A stretch of DNA of 64,000 nucleotides from CAYNVQ01 sp964400735 (GTDB taxonomy: Bacteria; Acidobacteriota; Aminicenantia; Aminicenantales; Aminicenantaceae), in the NCBI GenBank assembly GCA_964400735.1, contig CAYNVQ010000001.1:992001-1056000 (forward strand), written 5' to 3'. This document shows, piece after piece, positions 34,586 to 44,312 of this stretch. The notes beneath the pieces were generated by a model that had not been told where the DNA came from, did not search any database, and saw only the letters and a list, made by a program, of their open reading frames with translations. The translations under genes and the position numbers were made by a program. The number at the start of each line of letters is the position of its first letter. Positions within the stretch are counted from its first letter, which is position 1.

Positions 34586-36992
34586 GTTTTTTCCAGGTGA
34601 AGGGAGTTTTGAGTCGTTGCTCGATCCACTGGCGGTTGATCTGCATCCGGAATTGATCGTGGCGCATCGTCGTGCCTTCATCATGCTCCAGGGCCATGTT
34701 GTAATATTTTATGGCCTCTTCCCTTTCTCCCATCAGGTCCTTGAGGTGTCCCATCCAGGTATAGGCCGTGAATTTATAAAGCTCTGAGACATCCATCCTG
34801 GAAACCTTGTCCATGGCCACGAAAGCTTCCGGATAATACCCGCTGTCGAACAGAAGCATTCCCAACTTAAACCAGAAGCCCCGGTCTTCGATTGTCAAAT
34901 CCTCGGCCTTCTCATAGATCAGGAAGGGCGTGCGGCCTTCACGCTTCCAGTTGAGGCCGTCTACAATCTCCCGGAGCTGCTCCGCGGTGGCCTGGGAAGG
35001 GATATCCACCAGGGTTTCCGTCGTGAAGGGTGTTTTCAGCCTTTCTTCGATCCATTTCCTGTCCATGTTTATCCTCAGCCAGCTGTGCCTCATCGGCTCT
35101 CCGGTGTCATGTTTAAGGGCTTCTTGATAATGACCGATAGCATCGTCCCTCTCTCCCATCAAGTCTTTCAGCAGTCCCAGCCAGCCCTGGGCGGCGAAAC
35201 GGGTGATTTCGTCGGTCGCGAGCGAAAAAACCTTCTGGAAACTATTGAAGGCCTCCGGGTAATGATCGAACTCATACAATCCCATACCCAGGCGGTACCA
35301 CAGTGTGCTGTTGGGGATATTTTCATCCTTCAACACATTGTATGCTTCCAGGCTGTTTTCCAATCCTTCACCCAGAGACAAAAGCTCGGCCGCCTCCTCC
35401 GAAATTTCCCCCAGGGGTTCATCCAGCATGGCCAGCTTATGATCTGGGTTCAAGACGGCCTCCTTCAGCCTGACATCGCTTCTAAATACCAGCACATCGG
35501 CCTCCAGGCTGCGGTCGGTCTGTTTCACCTGCTCTGAGCCGTCCTCGAACACAGCCTTTACCGGCACGGGCATCATCATTGAGCCGAGCCGTTTCACCTC
35601 GACTTGCGACCGGTACACATTGCCATCCTTTTCGCATTCCTGCGATTCGATCTTGTAGCAAAGATATTTGTTCGAGCGCACCCATTGATCGAAAAACCAT
35701 TCCAGGTTTTGGCCGCTTTCCTTCTCGTAGAATCGCTGTAGATCACGCCATCCCAGGCGCTTACCTCCGTAAGTCCTCAAACACTTTTTATAGATCCTCT
35801 CAAAAGTCTTCCGGCCCAGAACAGAATCCAGAGCGCTGATAATGCTGAATCCCTTGCTGTGGATCACGGTGTTGTTGTGGTCATACTGGATCCTCGAAAG
35901 CTGGGCGGGTGGAATATCCACCGTGGTATCGTAATACATGGCCGTTCCGTCCAGGTAATTGCTCATCCAATTTTGGCGGCGATTGGGGTCGATATTGTGG
36001 GCAAGGATATAGTCGGTATCGGCAAAGATTCCCATCCCGATCCAGACCCATGCCGGATCGTCAGGGTCCAGAACCCACTCTCCCCAGTATTCATGGCCGA
36101 TCTCGTGGGCTGTGATTCTCTGCCAGTGCATAAGCGACTCGCCTTCTCTAAAAGTCTCCTCGCCGTGAATCACGACGATGCCGGTGGCAAAGGGATAGCC
36201 GCCCCAACGACCCGGGCCACCAGGAATGATGTATAAGGATTTGAAGGGATAAAAACCGAGCCAATCTTTATAATACTTGATGGCGTCGACAGCCGTATCC
36301 ATACAGACAGAGGCAGCCTTGGCGCCTTTTTCGGTGAAGAGCGTGGTCACCAGAATGCCGTCGGCCTCCCAGGATTCGGTTCCATAACCTTTTCCCAGAT
36401 AGATGCCGAAGGTCTTGGCTCCCTCGATTTCGTAGCGCCCCGTTCGTTCGCTCAATCGACCGCTGATAGCCAACGCCCAACCTTCCGGAATTTCCAGCTT
36501 GACTGAGAAAGAATCATGCACTGGAAGGCCATCCCACCATATCCGCGGAAACCAGCTCGTCCTGCCGAATTCGGTGTTGTCCTCTTCGATCTCAAAGGTA
36601 TGTTTAAAGGCAACTTCAAGCTTGATTTCCTCTCCAGGATCAAGCGGCTCGGAAAGCCGGTAAAAAAGAGGAGATTCGGCCGAAGATTTTTCCATTGCAT
36701 TCAGAAGAGTAAGTCTGTTCCCCGAATCGAGAATATCTATGGAATGGCTCCCGCTGATCGACCAATCGAAAGCCAAGACATCTATCAGCCGATCTGTGTC
36801 ATTTTTCAGGAAAACCGTCTCTTTGCCATCAATAAAGCCCTTCTCGGGATCGACTTTGGCATCGATGATATAATGGCATTTTGGTGGATCAGTCGGCACC
36901 CAGTAGCCTTCCTGACCGTAAAGCGGTGGAATGGAAGCCAGCACTATCAGCAAGTCCAACAATAGAAAATAGAAGATCCCTCTCTTTCTCAT
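34569..36992 (-). CDS. Secreted M1-family metallopeptidase-like protein with altered zinc site
   Basis: 807 residues from the ATG at 36992 (TTGAGGAGGGAC before it, signal sequence after it). The N-terminal beta saddle is followed by the gluzincin domain with HEIGH (296-300), then a C-terminal TPR-like part with a repeated unit of about 110 residues. In M1 enzymes the third zinc ligand is the Glu of NEG about 19 residues after the second His. Here the aligned text is WIGMGIF, with Met320 in the Glu position and Asp324/Asp326 just beyond. The GAMEN motif is also absent (YPFATGIVVI stands near its place). Activity is uncertain. The last four residues, GDAP, and the stop codon come from repeat B. 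Confidence 0.72.
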   Translation of the reverse strand: MRKRGIFYFLLLDLLIVLASIPPLYGQEGYWVPTDPPKCHYIIDAKVDPEKGFIDGKETVFLKNDTDRLIDVLAFDWSISGSHSIDILDSGNRLTLLNAMEKSSAESPLFYRLSEPLDPGEEIKLEVAFKHTFEIEEDNTEFGRTSWFPRIWWDGLPVHDSFSVKLEIPEGWALAISGRLSERTGRYEIEGAKTFGIYLGKGYGTESWEADGILVTTLFTEKGAKAASVCMDTAVDAIKYYKDWLGFYPFKSLYIIPGGPGRWGGYPFATGIVVIHGEETFREGESLMHWQRITAHEIGHEYWGEWVLDPDDPAWVWIGMGIFADTDYILAHNIDPNRRQNWMSNYLDGTAMYYDTTVDIPPAQLSRIQYDHNNTVIHSKGFSIISALDSVLGRKTFERIYKKCLRTYGGKRLGWRDLQRFYEKESGQNLEWFFDQWVRSNKYLCYKIESQECEKDGNVYRSQVEVKRLGSMMMPVPVKAVFEDGSEQVKQTDRSLEADVLVFRSDVRLKEAVLNPDHKLAMLDEPLGEISEEAAELLSLGEGLENSLEAYNVLKDENIPNSTLWYRLGMGLYEFDHYPEAFNSFQKVFSLATDEITRFAAQGWLGLLKDLMGERDDAIGHYQEALKHDTGEPMRHSWLRINMDRKWIEERLKTPFTTETLVDIPSQATAEQLREIVDGLNWKREGRTPFLIYEKAEDLTIEDRGFWFKLGMLLFDSGYYPEAFVAMDKVSRMDVSELYKFTAYTWMGHLKDLMGEREEAIKYYNMALEHDEGTTMRHDQFRMQINRQWIEQRLKTPFTWKKRGDAP

Positions 36993-37250
36993 ATTTAGTC
37001 CCTCCTCAAAAAGTCCAAAAGTAAAGGCATAAACATCACTCATTTCTTATACGCGATTCAATCATAAAAAGTTGAGAACAAAAACCTTTATTTTGTTCCA
37101 GGATCGATGGCTTCATTCTCATCATCCTGAATTCAGCGAATTTCATTGAGAATATGCAGACTCTCTTAAATCCCATGAGGAAATGTCCATAAATAGTGAA
37201 TCGTCAGACCACTTTTTTCGATCGTTGAGGCAGGACAGAAACAAATTCCC

Positions 37251-38465
37251 TTAGAGAAGCTTATAGGAATAACATTTTATGAATTGATTACCATCCTCGT
37301 CTTCATGAATCGTGTAAAATCTATGGTCTTTGCAAATTCCGCCTTTAATGACAAAAGGCAGTTTCTTTTCGATGATGAATCCTCCTGAAGGATCGAAAAT
37401 ATCAATGAGGGCGTTCTGGCCATAGCTCCCGTCGCGGACCACCATGAGATATTTGTCATCCATAGGAATAAGGCTTGCCAAAGCCGGTTTTTCGTCAGGG
37501 AATTCTATCTGACTTTTAATCTTGCTTTTGAGCGAATCATCCATGGTTCCCCAGGCCGATATATCCCGGGGCAGATGGTACTCCAGAAAGGCCTGGCGGT
37601 CCCTTTTCTCTACCGGAAGAAAAGGGAGCTGTGTTTTAATAATTTTTTTGAGTCCGCCCTTTTTATCCAGAATTTTGATCTCATAGCTATCCGAAAAGGC
37701 GAAGTATATATTTTCCTGTTCGTCCAGAGCCAAGGCCGAACCTCGTCTGAACGCCACCCTGGAAAATACTTCTGCATACCTTCGGGCTCGCGCATCGGGA
37801 TCATTGCCCCCCGGCCAGGGAGGATCGGGTTTTCTTTCTATCTTGTATAGGGGCTTCACAAGGTCTGATTTCTCATCGAATAGTCCCAAGACATAAACCG
37901 TTTGCTCCGGATCGCGCTGGACGTTCATGGCGATGATGTGACTGTTCGACAGACCGAAATAAGGAGAGAACATAAGTTTGTGAAACCTGGCGGTTCTGAC
38001 CACCTTTCCTTCTTTCGTAAAACACGAATACCGCTGGCTTTCTCCTTCGAAGACCATGAGATGTCCATCGGGGAGATACCTGATTTCCTGGGGGTCGGAA
38101 AACTCGCCAGGTCCCTGACCTGATCCACCGAAGGACAGCATGAATTTTCCGTTTCGGTCGAATTTACGGACAGTTTTCTCGCGCCAATCCAGGACATAGA
38201 CATTCCCTTCATCATCGACGGTAAAACTGATGAACTCTCCGAAGATAGTATTCGGGTCTCCCTCCAGAGAGCCGATTAGAAATTCCTCGGTGAACACGAT
38301 GTCTTTCGGACTGTCTGGCAAAGGCACCGGATGATCGGGATTCATGATCACTGGAATCCCATTCTCTTCAGCGATTTGGAAATCCGTATGCTTGTCACCG
38401 TACATAAAAACTGCAGCGACAGTGACCAAAACGAAAACGATCGATACAACCAAGTTCCTCATCAT
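37251..38465 (-). CDS. Secreted 6-bladed beta-propeller protein (second copy of the type)
   Basis: 404 residues from the first of two consecutive ATG codons, with TTGGAGTC before it. A signal sequence (MMRNLVVSIVFVLVTVAAVF) leads into blades with the NHL-like pattern DDEGNVYVLDWREKTVRKF and DRNGKFMLSFGGSGQGPGEF, the same architecture as at 24256-25476. The phrase GQGPGEF is conserved between the two. The function is unknown, probably ligand binding in the envelope. The last 200 residues hold further blades (DEQENIYFAFSDSYEIKIL). Upstream lies repeat A and the M24 gene; downstream a 258-base gap with nothing seen. Confidence 0.75.
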   Translation of the reverse strand: MMRNLVVSIVFVLVTVAAVFMYGDKHTDFQIAEENGIPVIMNPDHPVPLPDSPKDIVFTEEFLIGSLEGDPNTIFGEFISFTVDDEGNVYVLDWREKTVRKFDRNGKFMLSFGGSGQGPGEFSDPQEIRYLPDGHLMVFEGESQRYSCFTKEGKVVRTARFHKLMFSPYFGLSNSHIIAMNVQRDPEQTVYVLGLFDEKSDLVKPLYKIERKPDPPWPGGNDPDARARRYAEVFSRVAFRRGSALALDEQENIYFAFSDSYEIKILDKKGGLKKIIKTQLPFLPVEKRDRQAFLEYHLPRDISAWGTMDDSLKSKIKSQIEFPDEKPALASLIPMDDKYLMVVRDGSYGQNALIDIFDPSGGFIIEKKLPFVIKGGICKDHRFYTIHEDEDGNQFIKCYSYKLL

Positions 38466-38570
38466 TCTGACTCCAAAAAATCCTTCTTTCACTTATCTTA
38501 ACGACAAATCCCCCCCTCCAGTTGCAAATCCCCCTCGATAACAATGACCAAAAATGGTGAGACCAAAAAT

Positions 38571-38628
38571 GGTGACAGGTAACTAAATTAGAATTCTTAT
38601 ATGTTTAGTAATTAAGTAACCTGTCACC
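38571..38628. repeat. Palindromic repeat family A, copy 2
   Basis: 58 bp with ends GGTGACAGGTAACTAAATTA and TAATTAAGTAACCTGTCACC, almost identical to copy 1. Two tandem copies of GACCAAAAATGGTGA-like sequence stand just to its left. The end of the M24 gene, with its last seven codons (GDRLLNY) and stop, lies in this repeat. Confidence 0.85.
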
Positions 38629-39804
38629 AATTAAGATAAGTTCTGTCTGTGGTTCGTCTAGAAATTCCGCTCCATCTGGGGTGATGACCACCATTTCCTC
38701 GATGGTGACGATGCCTCTTCCTGCGACTTTCAGCCTGGGTTCGATGGTGAAGACCATCCCCTCCTCCAAGGGCTCGAATGGTTTCTGGGCGTATTTTTCC
38801 CAGGCTGGTCCGAGCAGGGCCGTCCCGTCATGGGCAAACCGCCCCACCTGATGACCCAGGGCATGCGGAAATTCTTCATATCCTCGAGAGACGATATATT
38901 CTCTGGCGACCTTGTCAATTTCTACACCCTTTACTCCAGGTTTGATAGCCTTACGGGCCCGTTCGATGGACGCCACGATGGTATCGAACCCCTTCTGGAC
39001 TTCGGCAGGCGCCTGCTTCTCCTCTTTCTCCAGGATATAAAAAGTCCGCTGGATATCGGCACAATAGTCTTCGAATTTGACCCCGAAATCCATGTTTAAA
39101 ACATGCCCCCTTTCCACCTTGCGGTCAGTGGGCTTGTAATGGGCCTCTGCCGTCTCCGGACCGGTGAAGACAGCCGGGCAATGGGACTTCTCCCAGGCAA
39201 AATCCAGATTCCTCCTCTCCACTTCTCCGATCATGAAATCGGCGATCTCTTTTTCGGCCTTTCCGGGGGCGATGAAGGAAGAGGCCAGTGAAATGATATC
39301 CAGCGTGTGTTCGACAGCCCTGGTCATACGCTGCAGCTCATGCTCTGTCTTGCGCGCCTTTAGACTCGATGTGATCTTCTCGGCCGAAACGATTTTATCT
39401 CCATACTCCATTTCAGATAGAAGCTCGTGCAGCATCAAGTACATCCCATGGGTCAGTCCATCGCTGATCTCGCTGCCTTTGGAATAGTTCAAGGCAATCG
39501 AAGCGGGATTGATCTCTCTAATGACATTGCCCAGGTGCTCTTTTATCCCTTCGACATAGCTCAGCACATACTTGTAAACTCCCAGGTCTTCGATAGTTTG
39601 CCGTTCCATCTGACCGACGATGGCGTAGGATTCTCCGGCCTTGGTGACGATAAAGGCCGAATGCCAGGTCACATCACCCTGGATCAGATAATCCAGCATG
39701 GGATCCCGCATAATGCCGCTCTCCCTCACGAACGTGATCCAGCAGTCCACGTCGTTTTCTTTTAAAATCCCAATCGCCTGCTCAACCTTTTCTTTGATAA
39801 GCAT
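38605..39804 (-). CDS. M24-family Xaa-Pro-type aminopeptidase
   Basis: 399 residues. The N-terminal creatinase-like domain (1-160) is followed by the pita-bread domain with the metal ligands in DFGVKFEDYCADIQRTF (two Asp), HALGHQVG (His), MVFTIEPRL (Glu) and IVTIEEMVV (Glu). This set is complete, so it should release N-terminal residues before proline or related positions, using two metal ions, in the cytoplasm. It follows the POT-type peptide transporter gene by 51 bases and makes biological sense with it. GGAAGT precedes the ATG. The final seven residues, GDRLLNY, are encoded by repeat A; the native C-terminus has probably been replaced. Confidence 0.88.
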   Translation of the reverse strand: MLIKEKVEQAIGILKENDVDCWITFVRESGIMRDPMLDYLIQGDVTWHSAFIVTKAGESYAIVGQMERQTIEDLGVYKYVLSYVEGIKEHLGNVIREINPASIALNYSKGSEISDGLTHGMYLMLHELLSEMEYGDKIVSAEKITSSLKARKTEHELQRMTRAVEHTLDIISLASSFIAPGKAEKEIADFMIGEVERRNLDFAWEKSHCPAVFTGPETAEAHYKPTDRKVERGHVLNMDFGVKFEDYCADIQRTFYILEKEEKQAPAEVQKGFDTIVASIERARKAIKPGVKGVEIDKVAREYIVSRGYEEFPHALGHQVGRFAHDGTALLGPAWEKYAQKPFEPLEEGMVFTIEPRLKVAGRGIVTIEEMVVITPDGAEFLDEPQTELILIGDRLLNY

Positions 39805-39855
39805 GACTTCCTCCTCGATGATTCATGGATCATGGGTCCTAAACCCGATCCCTCC

Positions 39856-41166
39856 TTACTCCTCCCGTTCCTTGAACTCGCCGACTCTTTTGATAAACCA
39901 GGAGATCAACAACATTCCCAAGATAAGGTGAGCTCCAGCCGTCCACCACAGGTACTCGGGATGACCCATCCGGTTATAAATCCCATAGAGTGTGGTAAAT
40001 GTCACCCCGCTCAATGCCGAGCCAATCAAAAGGGCGATAAAATTACACCCCATATAAAGCCCGGCCTTTTCTTTGGGGGCTATCCAAGTGATGTATTCCT
40101 GGATCCGCGGCGATGATGCCATCTCACCGACAGCGAACAGGAAAAGGCCGAGAAAGAGAAAGGAAGGCGAAGCCAGCCGGGCATATCCTAAAATTCCATA
40201 TCCTATCGCGGCCAAAAACAGGCCGCTAAGAAAGGCAGGAATGGCTCTGAATCTTTCCACGATACGGGAGACGAAAAACTGGAAAATCATGATGATATAT
40301 CCTGAGTGGGCGATGGTTTCTCCCAGTATGCGCTTCACGCCATCCACATCGTGGGCCAAAAAGTTAGCAAAACCTGCGCCAAAAACGCTTCTTATCTCCA
40401 GATAGAGCCTGGCCGTGTCGAGGTTGCTGTCCACATAAAGGGCACACAAATTGAAAAAGGCCCAAAAGGGGAGCCAGAAAAACAATCCGAGGAGTACGAT
40501 GAACACGGCGAACTTCCAATCGGAAAAAGCAATCAGGATATCCTTGAATTTTCGCCCCAGAGTGACACCCTCGATCTCTCTTTTGGGCTCTTGGTAAAAG
40601 AAAATCGTGAAAAGAAGCATAAGCCCGATGGCTATCGCTCCGGCCATAAAAGCCACGTTCCAGGATATCACCCGCAGCTTTCCCATCACGATCGGTCCGA
40701 GAGAGGCCCCCAAATTCACCATTTGATAAAAAATGCCGAACCCAAGCGTCTTGTTCGTCTTATCGGTTACGGCCCGGACAGTGCCGGCGATCAAAGGCTT
40801 GAAAATGCCAGCGGCCAGACCGATACTGAGCATGGTCAAGGCAATTCCGGAAAACGATTTGGTGAGCAGCAGGAGCAGTATCGAAGGCAGATAAGCCAGA
40901 TAGGAAACGATCAAGACTTTTTTGAATCCGTAGCGGTCAGCGAATGTGCCGGAGATGATAGGTATCCCGTAGGAAAATGCCAGAAATATGCTTTGGACGA
41001 TCCCCAGTTCCCCGGCAGAATAGCCGAGCTGCTGCATGTAAATGCCGAAGGGAATGAAGATTCCGTAATAAGCGAAACGCTCCAGGATTTCGATGGTATT
41101 GGCCTCCCAGAAAATAGCCGGAAAGGGCGTCCTCGGTTCCTTCGTGATCGGGATTTTTTCTTCCAT
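39856..41166 (-). CDS. POT/PTR2-type proton-coupled oligopeptide transporter
   Basis: 436 residues with 12 hydrophobic segments. The proton-coupling motif ExxERFxYYG is present near the start (TIEILERFAYYG, residues 24-35), followed by a POT-like loop GTFADRYGFKKVLI. This identifies the major facilitator branch that takes up di- and tripeptides with protons across the cytoplasmic membrane. The exact substrate range cannot be seen. AGAGAGGTAAAA precedes the ATG. It is followed by the M24 peptidase gene and preceded by a GltS-type gene. All lie on the same strand, so one transcript may cover peptide uptake and cleavage. Confidence 0.85.
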   Translation of the reverse strand: MEEKIPITKEPRTPFPAIFWEANTIEILERFAYYGIFIPFGIYMQQLGYSAGELGIVQSIFLAFSYGIPIISGTFADRYGFKKVLIVSYLAYLPSILLLLLTKSFSGIALTMLSIGLAAGIFKPLIAGTVRAVTDKTNKTLGFGIFYQMVNLGASLGPIVMGKLRVISWNVAFMAGAIAIGLMLLFTIFFYQEPKREIEGVTLGRKFKDILIAFSDWKFAVFIVLLGLFFWLPFWAFFNLCALYVDSNLDTARLYLEIRSVFGAGFANFLAHDVDGVKRILGETIAHSGYIIMIFQFFVSRIVERFRAIPAFLSGLFLAAIGYGILGYARLASPSFLFLGLFLFAVGEMASSPRIQEYITWIAPKEKAGLYMGCNFIALLIGSALSGVTFTTLYGIYNRMGHPEYLWWTAGAHLILGMLLISWFIKRVGEFKEREE

Positions 41167-41276
41167 TTTTACCTCTCTACAGCGAAACTGAATTTATCAA
41201 TACGTTTACAAACTCGAATCATCACATTTGCATTTATCGAACCTTTTCCAGATGAAACGTCGATAATGCAGAGGAG

Positions 41277-42665
41277 TCATTTTTCAAATTTATGCAGCCA
41301 GCCGCTCAAAAGGGCCACGAATAGGGCGACCAGGATGGAAGCAAGTCCTATGGTGATCGAAGGAAGGACCCCGAAGGTAGAGATCAATATGGGGGCCGCC
41401 GCTGTGATGAATCCCCCTCCCAGCATCGGCTCGTAGAGGATCTGTTTGAAGCCGAAAGATTTGGCGGCCGGCGTCTTGAAATGGGGATCGGCCACCCGCA
41501 GCAGCAAGAGCCCCAGTGCCGTGACCCCTGTCTGCATCCCGTACTCGGTGATGCTCCGCTCGAACCAGGCATCGGGCAGCATACGCGGTGCGATGAACCA
41601 GGTGGCAAATATCACCCAGGACAGCCCGACGATCATAAGTATAGAGAAAGGAAGAAAATAGGCGAAAAACACGTCCAGCCGGATGGAGGCGATGGCGGAG
41701 ACCACCAAAAAATCCAGGGCCAGTCCCAGGATACGGTCGAAGGTGTTGCGGTCCAGGTACTTGGAAAGACCGGTTTTATGGGCGAAGATCTGGATGAACA
41801 GCCCCCCGAGCATGGCCAGAGGAAATAACGGAAAGCTCTGGAAAAGGTCGGGTTCCATGTCGGCGCTCAAGCTCTTGATGCCTTTAAGCATGTACCAACC
41901 GATCAAAATGGCCACTCCCACAAACGCGGCATGGAATGCGAAGGGTTCGAGGGCGTCGGGCGAAATGGTCGTAATCGATCCGTGGCGCCGCTCCTCCTCG
42001 GGAATAAGGCCGCGGATCTCCGAAATCGAAAGGTGCTTGGGCGATTTGATGATCTTGGTGTAGCCCCGCCGCGCCGCCATATTGATCATGACCATCCCGA
42101 AGACCACAGCGCTGATAACCCCGACTGTAGCCGACATAAGGCCCAGGTCTGAGCCGGCGGCAAAACCCAGCTTATTGAAGGCTTCGGCCATCCCGGCCGC
42201 TGTTCCATGTCCGCCCGAAAAGCCGATCTCAAGGAGGCATCCAAAAAAAGGCGGCACACCGAAAACCGGCGTGAGCAAAATGATCGTAATCCCCACCCCC
42301 ACCATATACTGGCCCATGCCCACCATCCAACCATAACAAAGCTGGGGGCCGCCTTCTTTCCAGATCGTTTTGAGGGAAGGAACGGAAAATCCGAGGAAGA
42401 GACAAGCAAAAACCACGTTGATCAGCCGGCCCGGGTAGAGGGCCCAGGAATCCATCATTTCCCGCGGAATAACGGTAAAAACATACCGCCCGAATATATA
42501 GGGACCGAGAAAGAGCCCGATAAAACCCGCTATAACCGAGGCCGGTAAAAAAAGTTTTTGGAGGAAGACAAACCGCGTACGGAGATACTTTCCGACAAGA
42601 AGCAGAAGACTCAACCAGCACAGGTCGATCATCAGGCTGGTGAGCTGGTCGCCGGTGAATCCCAT
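41277..42665 (-). CDS. Sodium:glutamate symporter, GltS type
   Basis: 462 residues, slightly longer than the usual 400 or so of GltS. Ten or more hydrophobic segments are arranged as in the GltS family, with a two-fold internal repeat and the loop GFSGGHGTAAGMAEAF. The middle loop EIRGLIPEEERRHGS is cytosolic. It should take up glutamate with sodium. The start lies 12 bases after the stop of the dicarboxylate symporter gene, showing that the two are co-transcribed. It is followed after 110 bases by the POT-type gene. The substrate assignment is at family level. Confidence 0.85.
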   Translation of the reverse strand: MGFTGDQLTSLMIDLCWLSLLLLVGKYLRTRFVFLQKLFLPASVIAGFIGLFLGPYIFGRYVFTVIPREMMDSWALYPGRLINVVFACLFLGFSVPSLKTIWKEGGPQLCYGWMVGMGQYMVGVGITIILLTPVFGVPPFFGCLLEIGFSGGHGTAAGMAEAFNKLGFAAGSDLGLMSATVGVISAVVFGMVMINMAARRGYTKIIKSPKHLSISEIRGLIPEEERRHGSITTISPDALEPFAFHAAFVGVAILIGWYMLKGIKSLSADMEPDLFQSFPLFPLAMLGGLFIQIFAHKTGLSKYLDRNTFDRILGLALDFLVVSAIASIRLDVFFAYFLPFSILMIVGLSWVIFATWFIAPRMLPDAWFERSITEYGMQTGVTALGLLLLRVADPHFKTPAAKSFGFKQILYEPMLGGGFITAAAPILISTFGVLPSITIGLASILVALFVALLSGWLHKFEK

Positions 42666-42677
42666 TCGTCGATGCCT

Positions 42678-44105
42678 TTATCCTTCCTGGGGGGGATGGA
42701 GCTCCTTTTCGGTGTGAGCGATGACGGTGGCGGCAGCGATATCTCCGGTTATGTTGATAACGGTACGGCTCATGTCCAGGATGCGTTCGACACCCAGCAC
42801 AAGGGCGATCCCCTCCATCGGGATGCCGACCTGCCTGAGAACGATGACCAGCATCAGCACACCCATGGCCGGAGCTCCTGCGGCTCCGATCGAAGCCAAG
42901 GTGGCGGTGAGGACTATGGCCAGTTGGTCTCCCAGTCCCAAATGCATACCGTAGACCTGGGCGATAAAAATGGCCGTCACTCCCTGATAGAGGGCTGTCC
43001 CGTTCATGTTGATGGTCGCACCCAGGGGAAGGACAAAGCTTGAAATCTCTTTGGAGACGCCGATATTGTCCTCTGCGCATTCCATAGTGACTGGCAAGGT
43101 AGCCGAGCTGGAGCAGGTGCTGAAGGCGATCAATTGGGCTTCGGTTATCCCCTTCCAAAATTTAAAATAGTTGTATTTGGTGACGAGCGAGACGACGGCC
43201 GGATAAGAAAAAGCGAGGATGACCAGGCCTCCGATGGTTACGGCACAATAGCGGAGCAGGGACACCAATATATCCGCTCCGAACGTGCCCACTACGGCGG
43301 CGATGAGGGCAAAAACGGCATAGGGAGCGACCTTGATCACGATCTCCACGATCTTGACCATGATGTCGTTTATGGCCTCGAAAAACGTGATGACAGGATG
43401 CATTTTTTTCTTGTCGAGGAGGGATATGACCACCCCCATGAACATGGCGAAAAAGATGATCTGGAGCATATTGGCCTGGACGAAGGAATCGGCCGGATTG
43501 TCGGGAATGATGTTGATCAGGACTTCCCCAATCCCGGGTCTTTCTTCAGCCCGCAGGGCCTGGACATCGGCTGTTTCCCCGTAACTCGCTTTGAGTTCCG
43601 CCTGCACAGTATCCGGAAGATTGGCGCCGGGTTTGAGGGTATTGGCCATGAAAAGTCCGAGGGCCACCGCCGAGACATAGTAGGCGATATAAAAGGCGAA
43701 GGTTTTGCCTCCGATCCGTCCGATTTTGCGCAGGTCACCCAGGCTGGCCACGCCGATGAGGAGAGAGGCGAAAATCAGGGGGATCACCACCATCTTGATC
43801 AGCCGGATGAAGGCGGTGCCCACAGGTTTGATGACAGCGATATCCGGCCCATAGACCAGGCCGGCTACAGCACCCAGGATAAGGCCGACAAAGATCTGTG
43901 AGGGAACGCCGGTTCGGCGAAGGGTGGTGAAAAACAGGATAACGATTGCACCGAGAAGGAGTGCGGTTTGGAGGATCTTGATGCTGGCTGCATCGGCCGG
44001 ACGGCCCAAGGCTAAAGCGGCAAAACATAGAATCGCAGCCACAGCCGCCCCTCCAATCCGTCTCATACGGCGCTGAATCCTCCGCTTCCGGATTAACTGA
44101 ATCAT
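42678..44105 (-). CDS. Dicarboxylate/amino acid:cation symporter (DAACS family)
   Basis: 475 residues with eight hydrophobic segments and the two re-entrant loops of the family. The serine-rich loop STCSSSATLPVTMECAEDN and the helix LPLGATINMNGTALYQG are both present, as is APAMGVLMLV. Such proteins take up glutamate, aspartate or C4-dicarboxylates with Na+ or H+. The first segment and basic loop (MIQLIRKRRIQRRMRRI) form an extra N-terminal part of about 50 residues. It is the first gene of a likely operon DAACS-GltS-POT-M24. The gap upstream (44106-44459) holds repeats only. Confidence 0.87.
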   Translation of the reverse strand: MIQLIRKRRIQRRMRRIGGAAVAAILCFAALALGRPADAASIKILQTALLLGAIVILFFTTLRRTGVPSQIFVGLILGAVAGLVYGPDIAVIKPVGTAFIRLIKMVVIPLIFASLLIGVASLGDLRKIGRIGGKTFAFYIAYYVSAVALGLFMANTLKPGANLPDTVQAELKASYGETADVQALRAEERPGIGEVLINIIPDNPADSFVQANMLQIIFFAMFMGVVISLLDKKKMHPVITFFEAINDIMVKIVEIVIKVAPYAVFALIAAVVGTFGADILVSLLRYCAVTIGGLVILAFSYPAVVSLVTKYNYFKFWKGITEAQLIAFSTCSSSATLPVTMECAEDNIGVSKEISSFVLPLGATINMNGTALYQGVTAIFIAQVYGMHLGLGDQLAIVLTATLASIGAAGAPAMGVLMLVIVLRQVGIPMEGIALVLGVERILDMSRTVINITGDIAAATVIAHTEKELHPPQEG

Positions 44106-44173
44106 GCTGTTCTCTCTACAGCCTCCATGCGCAGATTAATACCATAATCTGGGCAAAATCTCAAAAAAATATT

Positions 44174-44295
44174 AGGGACGTTCCTCTAGGTACCACCCTA
44201 TTTCAAGAGAGGCACCATAAAATATTCTTCTATTTCCAAATTTGCACATCTTTATTCATCGGTAGAATGGGGTGGTACCTTATGGAGCATTCCCT
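44174..44295. repeat. Repeat B, copy 2
   Basis: 122 bp. Left end AGGGACGTTCCTCTAGG then TACCACCCTAT; right end ATGGGGTGGTACCTTATGG then AGCATTCCCT. The arms carry several substitutions relative to other copies, so this is an older copy. Confidence 0.85.
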
Positions 44296-44312
44296 ATGGC
44301 TTTTTCGAAAAA

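Noticed and set aside
42229..43158. Long open frames opposite or within the symporter genes
   Set aside because: They are out-of-frame readings of two clear membrane-protein genes and have implausible composition.
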